Below are positions 47,166 to 57,485 of a DNA stretch of 64,000 bases, one piece after another (positions within the stretch are counted from its first letter, which is position 1; every line of letters begins with the position of its first letter). The notes under the pieces were generated by a model that had not been told where the DNA came from, made no database searches, and worked only from the letters and a program-made list of their open reading frames with translations. A program made the translations under genes and the position numbers. This DNA comes from Prorocentrum cordatum (lineage: Eukaryota; Sar; Dinophyceae; Prorocentrales; Prorocentraceae): positions 135,808 to 199,807 of the forward strand of contig CAUYUJ010001303.1 of assembly GCA_963575745.1 (NCBI GenBank), read 5' to 3'.

Positions 47166-47826
47166 TATTGCAGGTAATGTCACTCCTCGGATGGGCAAAG
47201 AGTGTTACAGCAGAAGCTCCGAGAAAACGAGACAGACAGACAGACGGACAGCAGCCGTGCGCCCACTGGCGCGTCGGCAGGCGCTACATGACACATGAAT
47301 TCAAACGTTCGGAGAGGGGGGGGGCGCGCGACGGAAGGGCGGGGCGCGCGACAAGCGGGGACGGGAGGCGAGGCGGAGCGAGAGAGGGGGGGGCGAGCGA
47401 CAATGGGGGGACGACCGAGGAAAACGCGAGGGGGGGAGAAATGCGCGCGCGCTGCAGCCCGCCCGTTAGGACGCGCATGCCGCGTTCACGTGATCCCTCC
47501 AGATATGCTCGTCTTGAATGAGATGTCCCCATCGGCGACCTTCTCCGGCAGCTCGAACAACGTGCGGATGTAAATGTTGAGCCCATTCCAATCTTGGCCG
47601 CCCACACGTGCGAACGTACCGGTCTGTCTGGTGCTGCCGCGTGCCGGGGGTGAAGACTGAGTCCCTCAGCGGGTCGCCCATCTGTGCCCTTGCTACTTGC
47701 CGAACATCAACAACCAATGGTTTCACATGTGTCAAATGACGCAATCCGTCAACGAACGAGTCAGGCGCCACTCCCGAGAAAACGAGAGCGATCGAAAACA
47801 CAACAAAAAGAAGCTCCGATCGTGAG
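47166..47826. other. Gap between pol and the accessory coding block
   Basis: GACAGACAGACAGACGG near 47229, a GGGGGG/GCGCG-rich stretch to 47450, then unassigned sequence. No gene seen. A purine-rich run at 47309-47330 could be a polypurine tract, but nothing confirms it. Confidence 0.45.
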
Positions 47827-49446
47827 ATGAAAACCATGTTTGGAATATCGGACAGCGAAAGCGAGTCAGAGACTTCCATGAGACCTGAAAACAGGGAGGC
47901 TGCTTCGAACGACGGTCGCTCGCTTCACAATCCGCACTCTGCGGTGGCTGCCAACTTCTCTGACAAAAGGGATGAATGGATGAGACAAGGAAAGAATTTG
48001 ACACGACATCACTATGTTCCGAGACTTGTTACATTTATGCCGACAATCGGGGACTGCCCCGTCGAGCTTGATAAGCTTGATGATAAACGTCGCACAGATG
48101 CCGTCAACTCCCAACAAGGTTTGACGATATATCGCATCGATAATTGGCGTGATGAAGAAAGCAGATATCATCACCCATTTGAATATGACTCAGATGGCGA
48201 TTCTAGCGACGGTGATTATTGCCTCAGCAAATGGACAGGATACACAGAATTTTAAAATCCGAGAAGATTGCGCCCCGGCCACTCAGTGGACCGGGGAAAG
48301 ACTTTCATTAAAGTACTGTTGCGGCCCCCAAAGTAGAGTAGGAGACCCGAAGAAATTCGCTGATAACTCAAGCAAAGTGATTCGATACACCGAGGAAGAA
48401 GACATGAGGACGGATGAGGGATTCAAAATAGCGCTAAACGACATAGCTGCGTTTAAGGGAAAACATACACGTTGTGGGGCTCCATGCCGTGTACAGGGGG
48501 CTCCCCTTGGCAGTGCGCGAGCGAGGCCCATTATTTCCGTATTGGAAACCACAGGGCTATGCGCAGATTTCGGGGCATTAGAACTGATTTCCGTTATCTG
48601 TTTTGGAATTTCCGTGAGATTGCCCGTGCTGTGCACAAAGCGGGGTGCGTTGCATGTATTGAATGGCCTACCCAGTGTAATTATTGGAGAGACCCTCAGG
48701 TTAAGAGTTTTCTTCGAGAGTTGGGATTTGCCAAGACGGCGTTGCGCGGGTGCGCATGCGGATTGAAGGATAGCAAGGGCAATTTCATGAAAAAGCCCTG
48801 GACGATAGCCACCACCTCTCCCATTGTTGCGGATGGGTTAGAGCGTTGATGTGATGGCGCGCGCGAGCACGTGGAGGCTAGGGGGCGAGAGTGTAAGAGC
48901 GCTGAAGATTGCACTGATGATTTTGCCAAGCAAGTGCATTTTGCCGTCGCCAACGCCGCAGGGAGAGTTGGATCGTCTCGTCGTCGTCCTACCTCCTCTC
49001 CCAATCCTATATGCGCCGCTGCCGCTTCGGCGCAACAGCCTGCGCGGGCTGCCCCGCGACCGGCTCCCCGTAGAGGCGAGCGATTGCCTGGCCGCGACTG
49101 CTCGAATCTCGCTTGCCGCGGTTTCCGCGTGCCGGAGACACCGACGACTGAACCCATGCGTCGTCCGCTGGGGAAGAAGGCGGACGGATCACTGGGTGAG
49201 GGCGCGATCTCAGTTCATTCTGACGACATCGTGGATGAAATTGATTACGACGATGTTGTTGACAAGGGCAGAGAGGAAGAGGATTACAAGAGTGCTCTCC
49301 TCGCCACAATTCGAGAAGCCTCAACGCCGGCTCAGCCGAGCGGGATGGCTTGCCCGCCGGCTCAGCCGGATGGGACTGGACATGAACACTTCAGCCCAAA
49401 TGACATTATATCAGAAAACGATGCTGAAATGAAAACTGCCCCGTAG
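47827..49446 (+). CDS. Accessory ORF 1: PCTGGSPW...EWP..CNYW domain
   Basis: Coding passes through three overlapping frames (47827-48252, then 48250-48470, then onward). The central part holds P-C-T-G-G-S-P-W, followed about 60 residues later by C-I-E-W-P-T-Q-C-N-Y-W, G-C-A-C-G-L and K-K-P-W-T-I-A-T. Coding continues through a TGA at 48847-48849 into A-K-Q-V-H-F-A-V-A, then an Ala/Pro-rich and acidic linker with two hairpins (49328 and 49358, both read P-A-Q-P). I recall this motif series from unannotated dinoflagellate proteins but could not verify it, and its function is unknown to me. The frame shifts near 49425 into the next ORF. Confidence 0.5.
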
Positions 49447-52382
49447 AAGACGTCGAGTCATGGAGAAATGCAGAAGTCTTCAAGTGCCTCCCTGATAAAT
49501 TGAGAGAGTGGTCCCGTGCGGGGCCCAAAGACGGAACCGTCAAATTTGTGCCGTCAAAGGGCTGGGCTTGGCGTTACACGATGTGGAATAACGGCGTGTT
49601 TTACACGAGAAATGACGCCGTCGTGATTGCATTGAGGGCGGACCTGGAAACAACGTCTCAGACGATATTCCAGCGTGTACACCCCCGGATCTCCCAAGAC
49701 CTGTGGACCGTACTTTGGATTATGTTTGAGCGGAAGGACACTTGCCGTTTCGATTGCGCCCCTCCAGACGTCGACAGAATCCCCGTGGGGGCGTTCTTCC
49801 AAACGCGTCCTGATGAAAAGACGAAGCTGATCAGTGGGGTGTACGCGGAAACCCCAGAAGAGAGCCTTCGTGGTATAATACGAACGCTCGAGCCGGGAGA
49901 TGTGTTTGGTCCCGCCGTCGGCCCAGCCGTTCGGTTCGAGACCCACCGGGGCAGTTATGCGAGTGTGCCAGTGGCGGACCACCGGGATTTTGGCCCCCAA
50001 AAGGTCTGGATTGATATTCGGAGGCCTTCCCCTCGAAAGCCTCCCCGCGGCTCAGCCGTTGGGGAAGGGTGGGGAACGATGTTCGCTTTTCCAGTGGTCA
50101 GAGGAAAACACAGTGTACCTGTGCACGTGGTCGAGAAAGCCCTTGCTGCCGCCGCGCAGGCGGCGCGCTTCGAGGACGCACCCAAGCAGGCAGTGCACTG
50201 GAGGAAAAGACAGCGCCCCTGGACGAGGCCACAGAACTTTGAGAAATGGCTCGCCGAAGACGGACTCAACCCGGATGCTGATGAGGACTCACCGCAAAAG
50301 AAGCCGAAGACTGCGACGGAGGCGCCCGACGACGTGATCGCCGAGGAATGCCAATCAGCAGTCGCGGGCCAATATCAGCCATCATTGGACGACCATGGGA
50401 CTGGGAAACGGGCGGCCAGCGGAACACCTGCCAGCCAACCTCCCAGCATTGAGAATCCTCGCTAGGCCAGTGGAGGCAATGGTGGCGCTCCCCCTCACGG
50501 CTCAGCCGGCGATGATGGGGATCAACCACCATCTGGCGGGTTCCCCTCACGAGACGACACCCCCTCAGGGGGGGGAGGGGGAGGTGGGCCGCCGGACTCG
50601 GGGCCCGCAGAGTCAGAACCCGAGCCCGACGACAATCCTTACATCGGTCGCGGCCCGTGGGGCGTCCTTGAGTATCTTCGCATGAAAGGGAGCCGAGGGC
50701 GTGTTCCGCCCCCCCGGGATGAATGGCGAGTAGTAGTGGACGGAATCCTGGACCTCTATATGGAAGTCACGGACCCAAAATTGAGATTCTGGTCAGGTAA
50801 CTTGGATTTTGCCGAGAAATGGCAGGCGATTGCAGAGATCGCCGAGGTTCATGGTCACTCGTGGATTCCATTTACCGGAGAAGACCTGGCCACTATGTCG
50901 TCCACGGGGAAATCTGTGACGGACTTCTTCCGACCGCTGACCCAGATGATGAATGGGTCTGATCGTAGTTGGTCATTTTCCGTTCATATCGTGTCTGACT
51001 CCACAATTACGTTCAAGGACACATCAGGGACGCCTAAGCCGAGCCTTATGCCTGAGTATCACCTGCGAAATTCGGTGTTTGGAAGCGCACAGTCGGCTAA
51101 GAGTGGAGCACTACTCAATGGTATTGCCGCCGACTCTGCGAACTTTCAGCGGGGCAAACAGTGGTATTATAATGAAGGGACTCACGCCCCAATTCGCTTC
51201 ACTTTCTGGAATCTCAACGACATTGTTGACCAATCGGGCAAATTGAATGGAGTCGGCAGTGGAGGCAAAAGAACTGAGAACCCGTTTACTTTCGCAGGGA
51301 GCCTCAGGCAGATGATACAGGACGCCGTGGATTTGATCGACGATCTAATGAAATGGTCCCAACAGGGGACTATAGACATAATGTATGTCGGCGGGGGCTC
51401 GACGTGTCGGCAAGTAGGTGATGACGGCGTCGGCCCGATGTGGGACGATGTTGTCACTATGGTCCGAGCCAGAATGAAACGTCGGATTGAACACTTTAAA
51501 ACGATAGGATTGTTCCCCAGAGTAATGATCCTCGACGGCGTCAGCCTATCCCGCCAGCTTAGGCACCGCAATGAGGATGCTCTCCATTTCTGTGCTTCAC
51601 ATGACGACTATCAAGTGTTTGACGGGGGGGAATCCCGAAAGGTCCTTGCCGCGGAATTGTGTGCCGATTACATGATTAAATCGGCCAAGCTGGCTGTGCT
51701 ATTTTTCTGTCAGCCTGCCGGCGGCCCAGCCGTCGGGGAAGGACGCGTAACTTGCCCGGTGAGGGAGGACAAGTACGCCCAACAGGAGGCGAAAGTCCAA
51801 GATCTTGTCATGTTTTGGCAGGACTGGTCCCCCGCAGAAAGTAACATTCCCAGGTCGATACTTGGCGCGCTCCCATTTACGGAACAACTGACCGACGAAC
51901 GCTTCTTTGTCGTCTCGAACGGAACTGGAGGTTGTGCTAGATATTCGTTCTATTCAGAAGAATTTAAAGACTTCCTTAAAAGGGGAGGCGTCCATGGGGA
52001 CTTCTTCCCATGGAAAGATGACGCTTACTTTTTGCCCCGAGGAGAAGTCTTCTGTCCTGGAACGCCACCGATGGGGAAGACCCAGAGACCACCGACCGAG
52101 GGAGTCCAGAATGATGAGCCAATGCGTGCCGTACCCAAGGAACTCAACAGAGCAGCGCCAATGGCGATGCCGAGCGGCTTAGCCGTTGCGGCGAGTAGTG
52201 CAGCGCCAGGTGGCATTGCGGTCCCTGTATTTACTAAAGTTTTGACCAGCCAGCCCGGCGTTGTTGCCGCAACTGACAAGGCCAAACCCGTCGGCTCAGC
52301 CGGAACGGGCTCTGGTTCTTGTGCAATGACGGCTCCGTCGCCGCGCGCCCCTTCCGTTGGCTCCTGCAACCAATATCAATGA
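49440..52382 (+). CDS. Accessory ORF 2: SGNH-hydrolase-like segment
   Basis: One frame of about 980 codons with a single TAG at 50463-50465; the sequence around it is continuous and in frame. The first half has no recognised domain (R-I-P-V-G-A-F-F-Q-T-R-P). After a Gly/Pro linker, the second half shows H-I-V-S-D-S-T-I-T-F (near 50986; like the Ser block of SGNH hydrolases), F-W-N-L-N-D (near 51205; like the G-x-N-D block) and D-A-L-H-F-C near 51576 (like the Asp-x-x-His block), in the right order and spacing. The Ala/Pro-rich C-terminus carries hairpins. Hairpins lie at 49919, 50048, 50498, 51722, 52175 and 52292, all read G-x-A. Catalytic function is inference from motif order only. Confidence 0.5.
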
Positions 52383-54075
52383 TATCGAAACCCCCAGGGA
52401 AACAGCTGAAAGGGCCATTCGTGAGAACTGCCCCGAGGGTAGGTTGTCTTTGATTAGTAAGAGGCAAAAGAGCAAGTTTCCAAGGAGGCCGAAAGAAGGA
52501 TGCCCTGGAGAAGAAGAATGCTTGTGGCCGATCCATAAGGAGTATCAGCAGATAAAGAATCTGCCGATTAAAGGTACAAAGACGGGTGAGGTTGCTCGTC
52601 ATAATGTCCTTTGTCCATTCACGGTCGCCAGCGGCAACCTTCACCGGGGCATGATGCCGTTTAATGCATGCCCAGGCGAAGAGGGACGAGCTGCTGAGGT
52701 CGCTGAGGGAAGAGATCCCCCTCACAGCTCGGAACGGAAAACGATCCTAAAAGCTGCGAGTAGCCCAGTGTGGTTTGCCCACCAGATGCTCCAGCCAACG
52801 ACGAGAGTTCCACCGATGACCAAGAACTATCTAGTGCCGAACCGGGCTCGTTTCTTCAGGATCAAAGCAGACAGGTCGATAAGAACGCTGAATGCCACCG
52901 TGGCCGATCGCTTGACTTGGGCAGACTTGAGGTTGACATCCCACAAAGTGGGCAAAGCCCACTGCGTCGAATTAGCGTTGCCTTTCTTCCTAACAAAAGA
53001 TAAGCTTGCGGAGGTCTCAGACCCATCCACCAGCTGGACAAAGCAGTTGCATGGTACGTCAGTATCAACACTTCATGCTATTTTGGAGGGACACCAATTG
53101 CTTCCTTCAAATCCTCGATACGGCGGAAGCGTGAAAACACCTGTGGTTGGTGCGTACTCTTTCCCATGTACTGACAATCCCAGCACTCGCACCACTTACT
53201 CCATTGCGGAGGAGACCTTTCGAGATGGCATTTGGGTTACGGCCGAGATTGTCTACTATGCCAAGACGACCAAATCTATTCGAGGATCACCGACGCAGTA
53301 CGTGGGTCATCCAGAGATTGAATTGTTATTCGAGATGAGACTCTATCATTGGACTGCAGCAGCCGCGTGGGTTACTCAAGCACGGACACATTTGCTGCGC
53401 GCTGCCAGAGATAAAGGATGGAATCTGGAAGTGGACTTCGAGTTTGAGAGATACCCAGACCCAGAACGGACTGAGCACACGAACAAAGTCCAGGATGCTC
53501 AAACGGCTTGAGTCCCCGGCCTGACTTCTTTCGAATGGCAAAAGGGGGCGCGCCCCTATTTGAGGGGAGAAGGCGAAACAGACGAAGAAAAATATGATGA
53601 TATTTGGCCGCGGCTCCAAGACAAGGGAGTCAGACTGACCAAGATTCACCCTGTACATAGGAACGAGGCCTCGGATAGATCAGTGCAGTTGGTCGAGCAG
53701 AATGCAAAGAAGAAAGAGAGGGCAGCTGAAGGGGGCGAGAAGGAGCTGCCGGCGGCTAAGCCGCCCGGCACTCCGTTTTCAATTGATAAAAAGGACTTCC
53801 CTGATCTTGGAAGGGCGCCTGCGAAGCCCGATAGGCCTCATAAGGCGCCGCCCCCGAGGGCTGCTAGTCGGGCCCCTGTTCCTCCTCCTCCTGGTGGACC
53901 GAAAGAAATTCCTGCCCAGAAGGCCCCGCCAGCGATTCGTACTCCATCGAGTCCTCCTGACCAACGGCCGAATGTTACTAGGCAGGCGCATGCTCCACCT
54001 GCGAAAAGGTTTCTACCAGGAAGGCTCCTCCTCCGAGGACCGATCCCAGGTCGGAGGACTTAGGTCAACCGCCAG
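52357..54075 (+). CDS. Accessory ORF 3: ADP-ribosyltransferase-like segment
   Basis: Entered by a frame shift near 52360 from the preceding frame. About 230 residues in, L-H-G-T-S-V-S-T-L-H-A-I-L is followed about 25 residues later by G-A-Y-S-F-P and an aromatic stretch G-I-W-V-T-A-E-I-V-Y-Y. This resembles the H-G-T...G-x-Y order of PARP and related ADP-ribosyltransferase folds; a catalytic Glu is not clearly placed. TGA at 53509-53511 interrupts a frame that continues (F-E-W-Q-K-G-A-R-P) into a long Pro/Lys-rich tail with a hairpin at 53753 (read A-A-K-P). The frame shifts by one at an A run near 54005. Confidence 0.45.
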
Positions 54076-55700
54076 CGATGATGCCTCGATATGATGGAGA
54101 CCACGCTACTTTTATGACTGCCCAGCCACCGGCTAAGTCGAGTGGTTCAGGTGCAGTTGGTAGCAGACCTTGGAGGCCGAGCGTTCCTGATCCCCCGTCA
54201 GAATTAAATATATTCGCCGGGGCCAACGTTTCTGGCTCCTCGTCTGTTACTCGGAGCCCTCAGACAAATGAGCTTCGCTCTAAACAAGCACCTTCCAAGC
54301 AGGCACCCAGTTGGACCAGGCGCTGGGACGACCCGCCTCGCGGCGATGGCGGTCCCGCGGGCGAACGATCCCGGTCTGCGCGCGCTACGCCTGCAGAGGC
54401 GAAGGCAGCTTCTGATGATGCTGGTGTTCCTGAAAGAGATGGAAACGACGATGCACCGAACATGCGCGACGTTAGCCCCACGGCTCAGTCGGGCGGGGGC
54501 CATTCATCCCAGCATTCGCCTGACTTGGAAGGAGATGATGACTTTACTGCCATCATAATGACAATCAAAGATGTCTCGTGTTTGCATTTTGAATATCCGA
54601 AATCCAGTTCAGTGTTGAGAAATGGAAAAAGACTTCTTTTACCACTTGCGATGGCTACAATCGAGAGCAAATGGCGCCCAGGACAACACTGTTCTGAGGA
54701 AAGGGTTCAGAGTTGCTCTTGCATCATACATCAAGGCAGCGAAAAGCATTTACGAAATAAGTATACCAGGCGAGCTGGAGCAGCTAAACACATATTCCCC
54801 CGCGTGGAATGACTTTGCCAATGCTATCGTCGAGCAAATTTTGAAGGCGGTCAGAAATTTTGCGCGCACTCCGATGATAGCGGGCGGACCTCGATGGTCA
54901 AGACATAAAGAGGCAGAAGGTTCTGGGAGCATGGTCAGAGTGCCGACTCCTCCTGCCCCTCCGCCCGGCTCAGCCGGAGCGGAACGAGAGAGCCGCCGTG
55001 ATGCGCAAGATGAGCAGTCGAGTCCGACGCAAGTGCCGTCGGACGACTGAGCATCACATATTAACGATGATGGGGCAAAACATGTTCCCAAAGGCCGAGC
55101 TCCGTCGCCACCGGGGGCCTCAGGCCACCCGGAAGAACAAGACATGGACGTAGAATCGGAGGACTCTCGCACAAAGTTTCCGCGCGAGAAAGACCCTCAA
55201 TTTCTGGAGTCAATGGGTGGCGAAACTTTTCCACATGGACCGGCGTCTACGTGTATGTTCCGAAGATTGCGCCTTCCGCCTACTCCAGATGAAAGACAGG
55301 GGCGGCCGCAGTGCAGGGGCACTTACGATGGGGACCGAGATGTAACGGTGGGGCATGCTGCTGAATTCAAAGAGAAACGATTGTATCTGACAGCAGATGA
55401 ACGCCATCGCATACTTCAGGCTACGCCTGGGCCTCTAAAGCAGATGCTCCAGGACGCCCATATCACGGGCCCTGTACCACCTAACGTCGAAGCCATCCGT
55501 AAGCAAACGGGAATTGCGCTTCGATGCATGGCAGAATTTGTGGAAGATCCAATATTTGCAATATTGGCAGGTCTCAACCAAGACGACGGATCCTTCGCGT
55601 ATGCAAAGGATTATATGCGAGCCGAGTTTCATTCCGATGACTGTCCTGATGGATTTTCTCCGGGCGCCTATGCGTGCTTGCGGCCACTTAACTTATAGTT
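54006..55700 (+). CDS. Accessory ORF 4: disordered and helical segment, unknown
   Basis: After the A-run shift the frame runs Pro/Ser-rich (hairpins at 54130, read P-A-K-S, and 54481, read T-A-Q-S). It shifts again near 54610-54640 into a helical part (F-R-V-A-L-A-S-Y-I-K-A-A-K and I-V-E-Q-I-L-K-A-V-R). Hairpin at 54966 (read G-S-A-G). TGA at 55048-55050 is followed in frame by more coding, including E-E-Q-D-M-D-V-E-S and an alpha-helical stretch to L-R-P-L-N-L, ending at TAG 55696-55698. A variant hairpin at 55111-55132 has stem CCGGG/CCCGG. No domain recognised. Confidence 0.45.
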
Positions 55701-56735
55701 GGAGAAGATGACGGTGAAAACCCGGCTGCCGCAGGCAGTTCGGACACCTGGAGCGGCCTGAGTTTCCGAGCGGATGATTTGGCCAAAGTAATAGGCCAAC
55801 GTGCTGTATTCGTCGCGAGGCACTGCTCGGACTGTGCTAGGTCGTCCGGAGGCTGGGTCTATTTTGGAGACCTGGTGCAGAACTTATATGATGACGGTTT
55901 TACTTTCCAATCGTACGCCTTGGCTGCGCACAGCTTAGCTGTGATGCCAGCAGGGACAATCGATGTTCTGGGGATTTCCCTCAAAGACAGCCCCGAGATT
56001 GCTGGGGCACTCATCCACGCTCTGTAGGACAAACACAATAAAAGATCTCTACAACAGATCAATGGAAGAGAAATGCCCATGCCGATATTCTGTAGGGCAT
56101 GTCAGGGACATTCAACGCTTACCGCTTCGATTGAAAGAATGTACGTCCCGTGCGACCCTGGCCAAGTCAGGAGTCACGGATCTCTTCTGCATATTACTAG
56201 CTTACAGGCATTTTTTGAGTCTACGAGTGGAAATGTTCGCTTTCCGATGGGCAACTCTGGGCTGTGTCATGCCGCAGATTACGATTTATTGCGTTTGCTT
56301 CCGGCACACAACTGCCCAACTATGCCTGACCCCTCGGATTTTCCTCCGTGGCTAAGCCAAAGGAGATATGGACAAGCGCCCATCATAAAAACCGTAGCAT
56401 CTATGGGCAACCAGGCTCGGAATGGGAAGCCGCCAAAGGTGGGTACCTTGAACGTGGAAGACATGCGCCACCTCTGGCCATGTCTCCCCAATCTCAAGCA
56501 TCATGAACAATGGTGTATTATCCTTGTTTTCGCTGGCAGAGTACTCGCCCGCTTCTCGAGCAGAGTATGCCCAGACGGGACATTGGTGTCCCGGGAGGTA
56601 CCGAGATTCACAGACATCGACAAAGCCGTCTCCTTCGTGAGGCAGATGAATCAGATGCGTTGGACGGTGCTCTTTGACCGCGAATTATCTCCGTACGATC
56701 ATCTTCGACAACGCGTCAATTATTGCCTGGGTTAA
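55700..56735 (+). CDS. Accessory ORF 5: RNA 2'-phosphotransferase (Tpt1/KptA)-like
   Basis: Starts after a frame change at a hairpin (55722-55743) and includes an in-frame TAG at 56025-56027. The upstream part (G-G-W-V-Y-F-G-D-L-V-Q-N-L) has winged-helix-like spacing. After the TAG, C-R-A-C-Q-G-H-S near 56088-56111 closely resembles the R-A-x-Q-G-H-S signature of Tpt1/KptA, the NAD-dependent enzyme that removes the splice-junction 2'-phosphate from tRNA. H-G-S-L-L-H-I-T-S near 56178 stands where the family has H-G-T. The Thr of H-G-T and the second conserved Arg are not clear, so activity is doubtful. A variant hairpin at 56343-56365 has TGGCTAAGCCA at its core. Confidence 0.5.
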
Positions 56736-57473
56736 TACAGACGAGAGTCTGATTATTAATTGGGACCGCGAACCAAGATTGGAAACCTCGATTCAAGATC
56801 GAATTATATCTACCCCGTGGGATGGCGATGGGAGATTTCTTTGTTTCCGTTACCACTGGGTGTGGACGGGTTTTGCCAGCTGTCCCGTCTGTAATTGCCC
56901 AATCCGATATACAGATAGGGTCTCACATGATTACGTGACCCAGACATGGAAGTACAAAACTATCCCGCAATCCCTTGAGGCACATGGTATTTGGATAGTT
57001 GTGGAGGATGAAGGATCTCTGTCACGGGATCGTCATGTATACATGGATGCGCGGATAAGGAGACAAGGGGGAGCTTCTGTAACGTTGCGAAAAACGTCGC
57101 CAACAACAATCAGGAGGAGCGAAAATGGGAAACCAGCTTTGTCACAATGGCGGCTGCCGGCGCAATATTTGGCAACGGCCAGCAGCGGAGCTTTTCAGCT
57201 TGGATCCCAGAGGGCGCCGAGGCTCAGCCTCCGGCGCGACATGCTCCTTTCTTTCAATACTCAAGGACTTTGGTTAAGAGATCTATATCGTGGCTAGAAC
57301 ACTCGGCCACAAATGTACAGAGGCGAACTCCACCCATTAACAAATGGTGGCCAAAATTGTGGGCGACTCGTTTTGATCAGTACGCTCGCCCCAGATCCTG
57401 CCCAGCACTACAAGCATTTCGCTGGCCTGCTGAACCAGATGACTTGATCACTCTTAGGATTGGCTGGGCATAA
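56674..57473 (+). CDS. Accessory ORF 6: Cys-pair segment, unknown
   Basis: Entered by a frame shift near 56700. Contains S-C-P-V-C-N-C-P-I near 56878-56904, which could be half of a zinc site, and aromatic-rich strands before it (F-R-Y-H-W-V-W). From about 57147 an overlapping frame continues with A-E-A-Q-P-P to W-A and TAA. A hairpin variant at 57214-57237 (core AGGCTCAGCCT, arms GCGCCG/CGGCGC) lies at this switch. No family recognised. Confidence 0.4.
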
Positions 57474-57485
57474 TGGTTCAACAAC

